A DNA stretch of 64,000 nt from JAVBLW01 sp031553215. GTDB taxonomy: Bacteria; Bacillota_I; Bacilli_A; Acholeplasmatales; Anaeroplasmataceae. The notes below the pieces were generated by a model. That model was not told the DNA's origin. It saw nothing but the letters and a program-made list of their open reading frames with translations, and did no database searches. Location of the stretch: the NCBI GenBank assembly GCA_031553215.1, contig JAVBLW010000006.1:368281-432280 (forward strand). The letters run 5' to 3'. The position numbers were made by a program, and so were the translations under genes. Of this stretch, positions 18,149 to 27,725 are shown one piece after another (position 1 is the first letter of the stretch; each line of letters begins with the position of its first letter).

Positions 18149-19970
18149 ATTCTTCATTTCTTGAACGAGAATCAAATTTCTTTCTCTCGTTTGTATTTAA
18201 AATTTTCTTACGAATTCTTATGTTTTTAGGAGTTATTTCAACTAGTTCATCATCATTAATAAATTCTAAACATGATTCTAAAGTCATAATTTTCGGTTTC
18301 TTTAAAACTACAGTGGTATCCTTTGAAGAACTACGAGTATTTGATTGTTGTTTAGCTTTAACAACATTTACAGCTAAATCAAGGTCCTTATTACATTCTC
18401 CAACAACCATACCTTCATATACTTCTACACCTGGTTCAATAAACATTGATCCACGATCTTCAAGAGCTCCGATTGAATAAGCTGTTGTTTGACCAGGAGC
18501 CATAGAAACTAATGCACCAGTTGGACGCTTACCAACTTGAACATTTTCCATTACACGATAATCAAGGAAAGTATGGCTAATCATTCCATAACCTTTTGTA
18601 GCAGTCATAAAATCTGTATTAAATCCAATTAATCCACGAGAAGGAACAGTGTAAATTATTCTAGCTTGAGTTTCAGTATTACTCATATTTTCCATAATAC
18701 CTTTACGATTTCCAAGCATTTCAATAACTGATCCAATTGATTCAGCAGGAGCATCAATTACAACGTATTCATATGGTTCCATTTTAATTCCATTTTCTTC
18801 TTTGATAATTGCACTAGGACGAGATACTTGGAATTCAAATCCTTCACGTCTCATTGTTTCAATTAGAATTGATAAATGTAATTCACCTCTACCAGAAACA
18901 ATCCATTCTTCACTTTTACCAAGACGTTCAACCTTTAAACTAACGTCTTTTTGAACTTCTCTAAATAATCGTTCTTCTATTCTACTAGCTGTTACAGCTT
19001 TTCCATCTTTTCCAACAAAAGGTGAAGTGTTTGTACCAAAAGTCATTTGAACAGTTGGTTCAGTTACGGCAATAGGAGGTAACGCTTCTTCTTGTCCAAC
19101 TGTACATATTGTTTCACCAACACTAATATCAGTAAGTCCAGATATAGCAACTATATCACCAGCTACACCTTCTTCAATTTCAATTCTATCAAGCCCTAAA
19201 AAACCAAATAGTTTTTGAATTCTAAATTGTTTTATAGTACCATCAAGTCTCATGCAACTAACCATTTGACCTGTTTTAATTGTACCACGAGAAACTCTAC
19301 CAATTCCAATTCTACCAACGAAATCATTGTAATCTAATAATGTTGGTTGAAATTGTAGTGGTTGTGTTGCATCCATTTTAGGAGCTGGAATTTCTTTTAT
19401 TATTAAATCAAGCACGGCATCCATACCAGTAGTTTGCGTTGTAATATCATGTGACAAGCTAGATGTATTATTAACAGCTGAAGTGTATGCAAGAGGGAAT
19501 TCCAATTGATCTTCATCTGCACCTAAATCGATTAATAAATCTAATACTTCATCAATAACTTCAAGCGGTCTTGCTGAAGGTTTGTCCACTTTATTCACGA
19601 CAACTATAGGTTTTAAACCAGCTTCTAAAGCCTTTTTTAAAACGAATCTTGTTTGAGGCATTGTTCCTTCGTATGCATCTACTACTAAAACAACTCCATC
19701 AACCATTGTCATTATTCTTTCTACTTCTCCACCAAAGTCAGCATGACCTGGGGTATCAAGAATATTTATTTTATAACCTTTATACTGTATAGCAGTATTT
19801 TTAGCTAATATTGTGATTCCACGTTCTCTTTCAATATCATTAGAATCCATTGCACGTTCTTCTACAGCTTGGTTATCTCTAAAAGTGTGTGAACTATATA
19901 ATAATTTATCAACTAACGTTGTTTTACCATGATCGACGTGGGCGATAATTGCAACATTTCTTATATCCAT
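18147..19970 (-). CDS. typA: Translational GTPase TypA/BipA
   Basis: A 607-residue ribosome-binding GTPase implicated in ribosome assembly and stress adaptation. G1 is AHVDHGKTTL (10-19), G2/G3 ERGITI and DTPGHADFGGE, G4 NKVDKP; domains II, III, V and the TypA-specific C-terminus (NDELVEITPKNIRIRKK) follow. Start ATG with AAGGA upstream. A TGGTATAAT extended -10 lies 36 nt upstream, with cre-like sequences behind it. Confidence 0.97.
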   Translation of the reverse strand: MDIRNVAIIAHVDHGKTTLVDKLLYSSHTFRDNQAVEERAMDSNDIERERGITILAKNTAIQYKGYKINILDTPGHADFGGEVERIMTMVDGVVLVVDAYEGTMPQTRFVLKKALEAGLKPIVVVNKVDKPSARPLEVIDEVLDLLIDLGADEDQLEFPLAYTSAVNNTSSLSHDITTQTTGMDAVLDLIIKEIPAPKMDATQPLQFQPTLLDYNDFVGRIGIGRVSRGTIKTGQMVSCMRLDGTIKQFRIQKLFGFLGLDRIEIEEGVAGDIVAISGLTDISVGETICTVGQEEALPPIAVTEPTVQMTFGTNTSPFVGKDGKAVTASRIEERLFREVQKDVSLKVERLGKSEEWIVSGRGELHLSILIETMRREGFEFQVSRPSAIIKEENGIKMEPYEYVVIDAPAESIGSVIEMLGNRKGIMENMSNTETQARIIYTVPSRGLIGFNTDFMTATKGYGMISHTFLDYRVMENVQVGKRPTGALVSMAPGQTTAYSIGALEDRGSMFIEPGVEVYEGMVVGECNKDLDLAVNVVKAKQQSNTRSSSKDTTVVLKKPKIMTLESCLEFINDDELVEITPKNIRIRKKILNTNERKKFDSRSRNEE

Positions 19971-20005
19971 AAAATTTCCTTCTTTCGCTAATGTTTAGCA
20001 GTAGA

Positions 20006-20049
20006 ATTATACCACAATAAAAAGCGTTTCTTTTATGAAAACGTTACGA
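20006..20049 (-). promoter_or_regulatory. typA promoter region with GAAACGCTTT-type motifs
   Basis: An extended -10 (TGGTATAAT, 20006-20014) lacks a good -35. Immediately upstream are AGAAACGCTTTTT (about 20020-20032) and CGTAACGTTTTCA (about 20036-20048, minus strand), resembling CcpA operators. Confidence 0.35.
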
Positions 20050-21144
20050 TTATTTTACTTTACGATAATTTTTTAAAACTACCCCATAACAATAAACCAT
20101 ATCTGAATCATTTTTATCGTATGCTTTTTTAATTAATTCTAAGTATTTTACTGCTTGTTGATAATCATTTCTAACCGCAAAATCAACACATCTTTCGTAA
20201 GATGATAAGAATAATGGATGAGTCATATCAAACAAATATTTTACAGTATCTGTAATTGAATCGTTTTTTGATAGCATTTTAAAGAATGATACCAAAGACT
20301 TAGGAACCTTTTTAGTATTTGCTATTTCATTATCTTCCCCAGTAGCTATCTCATATAATTTAGATAATTGGTATCCACTACAGTATTCTAAAATTTCAAA
20401 ATATTCCTTTTCGTCTGCATATGTATTATTTAATTTTATCAAAAGCTCAATTCTCCATAGAAAACGGTTATCTTTTTTTGTAAGTTCTTTATTTAAACTT
20501 AAGAATAAATTTCTTAATTCTAATAAATCATCACTAACGTCGTCATCACTATTGAATTTTTTGTAAATTTTTTTAACCATTTGTAAAATTTCGTTTGCTT
20601 CATTAGCATCAGTTTTTACATTTGATAAACGATATAATAGTTTGTTGGCTTCCTCATAGTATGAAGTGATAAGATCAGCCATTTTAACTTCTCTAGATTT
20701 TATTTCATTATTAAAATAAATATAATATTTAAAAGAATCTTTTACAACCAAATCTTTCTTTAATATACAATATCCTATTTTCGAATCTTCATATATTCTT
20801 TTTACTGGGTGTCCTATAACATCATTCCTAATGTATTTTAATTCACGCAATTGTTTATTTTGGTTAATATTAATATAGTTTTTACTATCAGTTAAAATAT
20901 ATGATAATGCATATAATGAATCAATACTAACAAACATTCCTTGTAATAAAGAATACAATTTAATAAGATTTTTTCCATTGCTACCTTCAGTTTCTAAAGA
21001 TCCAATAATTTCTTTTTGTAATTCATTATTATTTTCTAATGAACTAATAGAAGCTAGAAATGGATAATATTTTTTATCTCCAGCCAAAATCTTACCATTG
21101 ATTTTTTCTAACAAAGTCTCGTTTTCCTTAATTTTGTTTAACAT
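20050..21144 (-). CDS. Uncharacterised helical protein with a HEPN-like RNxxxxH motif
   Basis: A 364-residue, probably cytoplasmic, alpha-helical protein; no signal peptide or TM helix. The start at 21144 is preferred (AAGGAAG upstream, MLNKIKENETLLEKI). Around residue 105 it has QLRELKYIRNDVIGHPVKR, which fits the Rx4-6H motif of HEPN-type ribonuclease/nucleotide-binding domains. The C-terminal half is made of helical repeats (ALRN-type). I recognise no specific family. It follows nrdG's terminator and precedes typA. Confidence 0.5.
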   Translation of the reverse strand: MLNKIKENETLLEKINGKILAGDKKYYPFLASISSLENNNELQKEIIGSLETEGSNGKNLIKLYSLLQGMFVSIDSLYALSYILTDSKNYININQNKQLRELKYIRNDVIGHPVKRIYEDSKIGYCILKKDLVVKDSFKYYIYFNNEIKSREVKMADLITSYYEEANKLLYRLSNVKTDANEANEILQMVKKIYKKFNSDDDVSDDLLELRNLFLSLNKELTKKDNRFLWRIELLIKLNNTYADEKEYFEILEYCSGYQLSKLYEIATGEDNEIANTKKVPKSLVSFFKMLSKNDSITDTVKYLFDMTHPLFLSSYERCVDFAVRNDYQQAVKYLELIKKAYDKNDSDMVYCYGVVLKNYRKVK

Positions 21145-21267
21145 AATATACACTTCCTTAATATGTGATTCCACATTTTGTGACAATAAGTGATTATAGT
21201 ATACCATCTTATTGACAAAAAATAAATATTTTTTTGTTATTTTGCCATCTAGAATGTAATATTATGC

Positions 21268-21292
21268 AAAAAAAGAGGATATTTTCATATCC
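21268..21292 (-). terminator. Terminator after nrdDG
   Basis: Stem GGATAT / ATATCC with a GAAA loop, followed by T7 on the minus strand, just past the nrdG stop. Confidence 0.85.
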
Positions 21293-21801
21293 TACAATTC
21301 TTTTATTATTACCGTTTGTTTTTTCATACTTTCTTTGATATCAATTATTCGTTGATTAGAACTACCCTTGAATCGTAATTCCAATGATCTTTTATTTAAA
21401 ACAAATGGTCCATCAACTAAGTAATCAATATCATTTAAAAATAATTTTATACCTTCATAAACGTTAGATAATTCCAGTAGTTTTTCATAAGTATATCCTG
21501 TATAAACAATAATATCATATTCTTTTTTTATTTGTGATGCAACAAGATGACACGCATACGCTTGTAAGAATGGATCTCCACCACTAAACGTTACACCTTT
21601 TAGATATTTAGTAGAATTAATTGTATTAACTAATTCATTAATATTTTTCATGTATCCGCCATTTATATCATGTGTTTCAGGATTATGACATCCCTCACAT
21701 TTATGCTCACAACCTTGGGTAAATATTACATATCTTATTCCAGGTCCATCCGTTATCGATTCATCAATAACTCCAGCAAGTCTAATCTCTTGTAAGACCA
21801 T
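21292..21801 (-). CDS. nrdG: Anaerobic ribonucleotide reductase activating protein
   Basis: A 169-residue radical-SAM activase that installs the glycyl radical on NrdD. The cluster motif is Cys31-x3-Cys35-x2-Cys38 in QGCEHKCEGCHNPET. FSGGDPF follows, as in the family. The start ATG overlaps the nrdD end by 20 nt in another frame, indicating translational coupling. Oxygen-sensitive. Confidence 0.95.
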   Translation of the reverse strand: MVLQEIRLAGVIDESITDGPGIRYVIFTQGCEHKCEGCHNPETHDINGGYMKNINELVNTINSTKYLKGVTFSGGDPFLQAYACHLVASQIKKEYDIIVYTGYTYEKLLELSNVYEGIKLFLNDIDYLVDGPFVLNKRSLELRFKGSSNQRIIDIKESMKKQTVIIKEL

Positions 21802-24076
21802 GTTTTACTCTTTCTCTTACTTCGTTTAATTTTGCATTATTAAAACGATCTAAAGTACCTACTAAGTAACCCGTAATACGTCTAATTCTTTCAAAAGAAA
21901 GTCCTTCTTCTCTTCTTCCACATTTTGGACATACATCGTCAATTATTCCGTTGTATCCACAAACTGGATCTCTATCAATTGGATGATTAATAGAACCATA
22001 TCCAACATTGCTATCACGCATCGCACGGACAATTTGAATAAATGCTTCCAAATTTTTTGATGGATCTCCATCAAGCTCTACATAAGAAATATGCCCAGCA
22101 TTAGTTAATTCATGATATTTACCTTCAATTTCTAACTTTTTGAAAGCTGATATTTTATAATATACCGGAATATGGAAAGAGTTTGTATAGAATTCATGAT
22201 TAGTTATTCCTTCTAAACTACCATATCTCTTCTTATCCATTTTAACAAATCTACCAGATAATCCTTCAGCTGGAGTTGCTAATAAAGACCAATTTAATGA
22301 AGATTTAAGACTTTCACAATCCATCTTGTCTCTCATAAACTTAATTATTTTCAATCCTAATTCTTGACTTTCTTCACTTTCACCATGATGTTTACCAGTT
22401 AAAGCTACTAAAGTTTCAGCTAATCCTATGAATCCTACTGATAAAGTACCATGTTTTAATACTTCTTCAACTGTATCGTTCCAATCTAGTTTTTCACTAT
22501 TTATCCATACACCTTGTCCCATTAAGAATGGATAGTTATATACATGTTTACTAATTTGCAACAAATATCTTTGATATAATTGATCAATACATAAATCAAG
22601 TGTTGCATCTAATTTTTTGAAGAATGCAGGAATATTTTTATTTGCTTCGATACCTAAACGAGGTAAATTAATTGATGTAAAACTTAAATTTCCACGTCCT
22701 GTTACAATTTCATTTTCAGTATCAACGTTAGAAATTACACGAGTACGACACCCCATATATGCAATTTCGGTATGATAATTTCCTGGTTTATAATATTGTT
22801 TATTGAATGGAGCATCTAAGAAAGAATAATTAGGGAATAATCTCTTAGCACTTACACGGCAAGATAATTCAAATAAATCATAATTAGGATCACCTACATT
22901 ATAATTTACCCCTTCTTTTACCTTAAATATTTGAATAGGGAATATTGCCGTTTCACCATTTCCTAATCCATTTTCAGTAGCAATTAATAAATTTCTTATT
23001 ACCATTCTAGCTTCACATGATGTATCCGTACCATAGTTTATTGAACTAAATGGAACTTGTGCTCCTGCACGTGATTGCATAGTGTTTAGATTATGAATTA
23101 ATGATTCCATTGCTTGATATGTTTGTTTATCAGTTTCCTTATAAGCTTCTTTTTCTGTAAAGTTTATAATTTGTTCTAATTCAGTATCATTAAACTCTTT
23201 AGAAAATTCTTTTTTGAAAGCCGCAATGAATCTTTCATTTTCACACATTACTGGAGTATTGTTTTCAACAAATTTAACTATTTTTTCAACATCAAAATCA
23301 GGTTTTAAAATAACACAAACTTTCATTAAATTATTTCTATAATTCTTGCCATAAGTTTTTCTAACTCCAGGAGCCATATCATAATCAAATGCTGGAACAC
23401 TTTGTCCACCATGTTGATCATTTTGATTTGACTGTATTGCAATACAAGCTAACGCTGCATATGTACCAATACTTTGTGGCTCTCTAATATGACCTTGTCC
23501 TGTAGAAAATCCATTTTTATATAATTTTGTTAAATCAATTTGGCAACAAGTCGTAGTCAAATGATAAAAATCTAAATCATGAATATGAATATCACCATTA
23601 TCATGAGCTTGAGCGTGTTGTGGTTTTAATAAAAATTTCTTTGAAAATTCTTTTGAACCTTCACTACCAAACTTAAGCATAATTCCCATGGCTGTATCAC
23701 CATTAACATTAGCATTCTCTCTTCTTATATCATTTTCTTCTGACTTATCAAATGTAATTGATTTAAAAATATTCATTAATTTTGTGTTATTTTCGCGAAT
23801 ATTTGTTCTCTCTTGTCGATATATAATGTATCTTTTTGCTACATCTATATATCCTTGTTTAAGTAATACTTTTTCTACAACATCCTGAACATGTTCAACA
23901 CTTGGAGATTTTTCATCTAGAGAATCTAATGTTTCGTATACATCAATCGCTAATTTTTTAGAAACTATTCCACCCTCTATGTTGCAACTTTCAAAAGCTT
24001 TTACAATTGCTTCTTCAATTTTTCCTAAATCAAATGGTACTTTTCTACCATCCCTTTTCGTAATTTCTTTCAACAT
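21782..24076 (-). CDS. nrdD: Anaerobic (class III) ribonucleoside-triphosphate reductase
   Basis: A 764-residue glycyl-radical enzyme making dNTPs without oxygen. An N-terminal ATP-cone (residues about 1-95, KRDGRKVPFDLGKIEEAIVKAF) gives allosteric control. The active-site region is followed by a zinc ribbon (CGYNG..., CPKCG) and the glycyl-radical loop RRITGYLVGTLDRFNN near the C-terminus. The ATG at 24076 is chosen; the ribosome site is GGTGGAG, rather close. A consensus promoter lies 35-60 nt upstream. Operon with nrdG. Confidence 0.96.
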   Translation of the reverse strand: MLKEITKRDGRKVPFDLGKIEEAIVKAFESCNIEGGIVSKKLAIDVYETLDSLDEKSPSVEHVQDVVEKVLLKQGYIDVAKRYIIYRQERTNIRENNTKLMNIFKSITFDKSEENDIRRENANVNGDTAMGIMLKFGSEGSKEFSKKFLLKPQHAQAHDNGDIHIHDLDFYHLTTTCCQIDLTKLYKNGFSTGQGHIREPQSIGTYAALACIAIQSNQNDQHGGQSVPAFDYDMAPGVRKTYGKNYRNNLMKVCVILKPDFDVEKIVKFVENNTPVMCENERFIAAFKKEFSKEFNDTELEQIINFTEKEAYKETDKQTYQAMESLIHNLNTMQSRAGAQVPFSSINYGTDTSCEARMVIRNLLIATENGLGNGETAIFPIQIFKVKEGVNYNVGDPNYDLFELSCRVSAKRLFPNYSFLDAPFNKQYYKPGNYHTEIAYMGCRTRVISNVDTENEIVTGRGNLSFTSINLPRLGIEANKNIPAFFKKLDATLDLCIDQLYQRYLLQISKHVYNYPFLMGQGVWINSEKLDWNDTVEEVLKHGTLSVGFIGLAETLVALTGKHHGESEESQELGLKIIKFMRDKMDCESLKSSLNWSLLATPAEGLSGRFVKMDKKRYGSLEGITNHEFYTNSFHIPVYYKISAFKKLEIEGKYHELTNAGHISYVELDGDPSKNLEAFIQIVRAMRDSNVGYGSINHPIDRDPVCGYNGIIDDVCPKCGRREEGLSFERIRRITGYLVGTLDRFNNAKLNEVRERVKHGLTRD

Positions 24077-24101
24077 AATCTCCACCGCCAAATATAATTT
24101 A

Positions 24102-24139
24102 TATACTTAAAGTATACGTGTTTTAGGATTATAAGTCAA
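24102..24139 (-). promoter_or_regulatory. nrdDG promoter with palindrome over the -10
   Basis: On the minus strand TTGACT (24134-24139) and TATACT (24111-24116) are 17 nt apart. TATACTTWAAGTATA, a perfect 7+1+7 palindrome (24102-24116), begins at the -10 and could be an operator. It does not match the NrdR box as I know it. Confidence 0.55.
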
Positions 24140-24174
24140 TTAAATTGCCATATGAAAATATATGAAAGCCACAA

Positions 24175-24210
24175 ACAAAAAAGGGTTATGAAGTAATTTC
24201 ACAACCCTTT
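24175..24210 (-). terminator. Terminator after the Cys-rich small protein
   Basis: A stem of about 13 bp (AAAGGGTTGTGAA / TTCATAACCCTTT) followed by a T-run on the minus strand. Confidence 0.85.
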
Positions 24211-24222
24211 AAATTTTATAGA

Positions 24223-24579
24223 TTAGAACCCGAAAAGTCTATTTGAACAACAGCATTTACCATTACCGCTGTTATTATTGTTGCAATCGATATCTGGTGC
24301 ATTTGAGAAATATATTTCTATCGCTCTTTGAATTAAATTGTCTAAATCACAGTCTTGAATGATTTGTACTGGATCTGTGTTAATAAAAGCTTGGAAATAA
24401 TCTAATCCTGAACATGCATTAGATCTTTTAGTAATTCTAGCTACGTCATATACTGCAGTAGGTAAATTACATGGTGTAACTACCAACTCGTATACTCCTG
24501 GACATTCTTCGATTAAATCGTATTTAAATAGTGTGTTACATACAACGATTTCATTTTTACATTTTTTGTTATTTTGCAT
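24223..24579 (-). CDS. Cysteine-rich small protein of unknown function
   Basis: A 118-residue protein started at ATG 24579 (AAAGGAAAATAAAA upstream). About ten cysteines, including a C-terminal tail DCNNNNSGNGKCCCSNRLFGF-like segment. No signal peptide or TM helix. The body has an ELVVTPCNLPTAVYDVARITKR core of probable beta structure. Small Cys-rich cytoplasmic proteins with Asn/Gly-rich tails are often spore-coat related in Firmicutes; that is only a guess. Monocistronic, between pyk and nrdD. Confidence 0.6.
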   Translation of the reverse strand: MQNNKKCKNEIVVCNTLFKYDLIEECPGVYELVVTPCNLPTAVYDVARITKRSNACSGLDYFQAFINTDPVQIIQDCDLDNLIQRAIEIYFSNAPDIDCNNNNSGNGKCCCSNRLFGF

Positions 24580-24673
24580 TTTTATTTTCCTTTCTATATT
24601 TTTGTGGTTATCTCTAACCATAATTAGTCTATGAGCAAAAATAAAATATGTTTAGGTGATTTCATTAAATAAC

Positions 24674-24695
24674 AAAAAAGGGCATTTCGCCCTTT
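24674..24695 (-). terminator. Terminator after pyk
   Basis: Stem AAAGGGC / GCCCTTT with a 5-nt loop and a T-run on the minus strand. Confidence 0.9.
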
Positions 24696-26111
24696 CTATA
24701 ATGTATGTATTTTAAGTGTATCCGTTATACCAGGACCAACCTTTGAACCTGTAGTGATAACAACATTATCACCTTTTTTAACAAGACCTGTTTCTAATGC
24801 CTTCTCAATAGCATAAAGGAACAATTCATCTGTTGTATCTTTAGTATCAGCTAATACTGGTTTTACATTCCATGACAAATTAAGTTGTCTACACGCCTTT
24901 GGACTTACAGTAATCGCAATAATTGGGCATTGTGGTCGATAAGCTGATATTGCTTGTGCCGTCATACCATGCATAGTAACACAAATAATTGCTGATGCAT
25001 TAATTTGATAAGAAGAACTAACAGCTGCATTCGCTAAAGAACTCACAAAGTCAGTACCTAAATTTAAATGGTTACGATTAAACCTTTCAAAATAATTTAT
25101 ATCTTCTTCAGCAAATACGGCTATATCACTCATAGTAGAAACCGATTCAACTGGATATTTACCGGCAGCAGATTCCCCGCTTAACATAATACAAGTCGTT
25201 CTATCATAAACAGCATTTGCAACATCACTTACCTCTGCTCTTGTAGGACGAGGGTTTTGTTGCATAGAATCAAGCATTTGAGTAGCAGTAACAACTATTT
25301 TACCAGCTCTATAACATTTACTTATCATATCCTTTTGGATTGCTGGTAATTTTTTGAAGGCTACTTCAACACCAAGATCTCCTCTTGCTACCATTACTCC
25401 ATCAGAATATTCAATAATTGAATCCATATTATTAACACCTTCAGTGTTTTCAATTTTAGCAATTATTTTAATGTTTTCTCCACCATTATCATCTAATAGT
25501 TTTCTTAAATCTAATACATCTTGTTTTCTTCTAATAAATGATGCAGCAATAAAGTCAACATCTTGTGATATACCAAATAAAATATCTGCACGGTCAACAT
25601 CACTTATATAAGGCATATCAACAATAACTCCAGGAATATTAATACTCTTGTGATTACTTGTCTTTCCACCATTTAAAACCTTACATACTAAATCTCTACC
25701 ATTAATCTTGATTACTTCAATTTCAATTTTTCCATCATCGATTAATATTTTATTTCCTACTTTTATATAGTCAGCCAAATTAGGATATGTTAAACCAATT
25801 CCTTGTTCTGTTCCAACTTTATTAAAATCTGCATATAAAGTAAATTCTTGACCTTCTTGTAATTCAACACTACCGTTTTCGAAATCACGAAGTCTTATTT
25901 CAGGACCTTTAGTATCCAATAAAATAGGGATATAAACACCTAATTCATCATTCAGTTTTTTTATACGATCCATTCTTATCTTTTGTTGTTCATGTGTTCC
26001 ATGAGAAAAATTCAAACGAGCACAATCAAGTCCATTAATAACCATTTGTTTTAATTTTTCATAATCATCAACTGCTGGTCCTAATGTACAAATTATTTTT
26101 GTTTTACGCAT
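24696..26111 (-). CDS. pyk: Pyruvate kinase
   Basis: A 471-residue pyruvate kinase making pyruvate and ATP from phosphoenolpyruvate in glycolysis. RKTKIICTLGPA, RLNFSHG, the Mg/substrate loop IIAKIENTEGV and MVARGDLGVEV are intact. It lacks the C-terminal PEP-utiliser-like domain found in Bacillus Pyk, so it is the short form. AGGAG precedes the ATG; an extended -10 promoter lies upstream. Its product feeds PFOR. Confidence 0.97.
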   Translation of the reverse strand: MRKTKIICTLGPAVDDYEKLKQMVINGLDCARLNFSHGTHEQQKIRMDRIKKLNDELGVYIPILLDTKGPEIRLRDFENGSVELQEGQEFTLYADFNKVGTEQGIGLTYPNLADYIKVGNKILIDDGKIEIEVIKINGRDLVCKVLNGGKTSNHKSINIPGVIVDMPYISDVDRADILFGISQDVDFIAASFIRRKQDVLDLRKLLDDNGGENIKIIAKIENTEGVNNMDSIIEYSDGVMVARGDLGVEVAFKKLPAIQKDMISKCYRAGKIVVTATQMLDSMQQNPRPTRAEVSDVANAVYDRTTCIMLSGESAAGKYPVESVSTMSDIAVFAEEDINYFERFNRNHLNLGTDFVSSLANAAVSSSYQINASAIICVTMHGMTAQAISAYRPQCPIIAITVSPKACRQLNLSWNVKPVLADTKDTTDELFLYAIEKALETGLVKKGDNVVITTGSKVGPGITDTLKIHTL

Positions 26112-26139
26112 ATAATCACTCCTATTTTATTACAAATAT

Positions 26140-26148
26140 ATTATACCA
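26140..26148 (-). promoter_or_regulatory. pyk promoter (extended -10)
   Basis: TGGTATAAT on the minus strand, about 30 nt before the pyk start; the -35 is weak. Confidence 0.45.
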
Positions 26149-26215
26149 TTTTTTATTATATTTGAATCATTTTATTAAAACTAACAAAATTTCACATATT
26201 CTAAAAAAATTAATA

Positions 26216-27565
26216 TTATCTTTTGATACTACGACAGAATATGCTATCCCTACCACAAACAATTGAATCTATCAATTCTTGATCAAAAATTGTATATTTC
26301 GTAATTTTTTCTTCAATTGTTGAATAATCATAAACTGTATACAAATCATCTTTTTTCAAAACATAATATTTTTGATTAGCTGTCGTATACTCGATATAAT
26401 CATGCCATATTGTCTTTACATATTTAGAATCGCCTTGATAAACTGTGTACTCTTCAATCTTTGATTCTTTCACTACTACTTCAAAATAATACTCCGAAAC
26501 ACTAAATCCGTGTGTAGTTCTGAAGCCAGAAATGGATTTAATATTTTTTTCAACTAAATACACTTCCACGTCTTGTTCTTCAAAAAACTGCATATCAAAT
26601 TCTACATCATTATTTTTGTTATGTACATCAACATACAGTGGAAAATCATCATAATCATCAAGGAAAAAAATTTCACTCAATGACATCCCTGCGTTCATAT
26701 ACCAAGAATACCTTGGATTATTAAATTGTAACGATACCGCATAATGACTTTCCTTAAGTTTCCCTCCCCACATATCTATAAATATTATTTGACTATCAGC
26801 ATCTTTTAAAACATCATCGTTTATTTCAACTTCTTTATCAAAAAATATTAGTTCGTTATACTCATAAATTATTTCTTTATCATTTAACACACAATAATCT
26901 TTATCATCATAGGAAAAAGTCATTACAAAAAAATCATCATTATATATCATTCTAAAACATAATTCATTATCATCATTATTTATTAGAACAAATTTATAAT
27001 TGCAAGTTATTTCGCCAGAATAAGTATATATTTTGCCATTTATTTCCTCTTCGTGCATGGCAAAACCTTCACCATCAATAAATATTTCACGAAATGGAGG
27101 AATCTCAAAATCTGAAGATAATGTTTCTGTCTTTTTTAATGTTTGAGCAGAATATTCAAAATCCAAATGATCAGAATAACATGAAAAATTCACATCTCTA
27201 CCTGCATCTTCACCGGAAACAAATCGATCATTATATTCAACTTTCTCTACATCATAAGAAAGAAATCCATACCATAGAATAGTATAATTTTCATAATAGT
27301 ATTTGCAATAAATATCCATATTTTGATAAATCATAGTATTCTCATCTATTTCTTCTGCAAATTCGCTATCCTTATAATATCCATAGCACTTATACCCTTC
27401 AATAATAGGCGCATCTAACAAACTAAGTCTTTCATTTTTATTGATTGATTTGATCTCTATCAATATATTTTTATTATAAAAACTAATATCCACTTTTTCA
27501 GTTAAACCACTATTTTTCCCACAGCTTACTAAAAATAAAAGGACTACAAATAGATTAAAAAACAT
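26216..27565 (-). CDS. Lipoprotein with an InlB-type repeat, function unknown
   Basis: A secreted lipoprotein of about 449 residues: hydrophobic N-terminus and lipobox LVSC with Cys15 (from ATG 27565). Residues about 50-95 (GYKCYGYYKDSEFAEEI...MDIYCKYY) look like one InlB B-repeat / Flg_new beta-grasp unit. The rest is Asp/Glu/Tyr-rich beta structure without known motifs. The start is unclear: the ATG has its AGAGGTG 14 nt upstream, whereas an in-frame ATA (27574) is correctly spaced and would give a more normal MKKMFF signal. No partner genes. Confidence 0.65.
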   Translation of the reverse strand: MFFNLFVVLLFLVSCGKNSGLTEKVDISFYNKNILIEIKSINKNERLSLLDAPIIEGYKCYGYYKDSEFAEEIDENTMIYQNMDIYCKYYYENYTILWYGFLSYDVEKVEYNDRFVSGEDAGRDVNFSCYSDHLDFEYSAQTLKKTETLSSDFEIPPFREIFIDGEGFAMHEEEINGKIYTYSGEITCNYKFVLINNDDNELCFRMIYNDDFFVMTFSYDDKDYCVLNDKEIIYEYNELIFFDKEVEINDDVLKDADSQIIFIDMWGGKLKESHYAVSLQFNNPRYSWYMNAGMSLSEIFFLDDYDDFPLYVDVHNKNNDVEFDMQFFEEQDVEVYLVEKNIKSISGFRTTHGFSVSEYYFEVVVKESKIEEYTVYQGDSKYVKTIWHDYIEYTTANQKYYVLKKDDLYTVYDYSTIEEKITKYTIFDQELIDSIVCGRDSIFCRSIKR

Positions 27566-27680
27566 TTTTTTTATAACAATCACCTCTAAATTATAACACA
27601 TAAAATTATAGCATACATGTTTGACGAATACAAATCACTGATGCTTTATTTTTTATTATAAACAACTTTTCATATAAATT

Positions 27681-27714
27681 AAAAAACAACCAATTCCAAA
27701 AACTATTGATTGTT
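27681..27714 (-). terminator. Terminator after the flotillin gene
   Basis: A 10-bp stem (one G-U) with a 10-nt loop, followed by T6 on the minus strand. Confidence 0.8.
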
Positions 27715-27725
27715 TTTATATTTTA

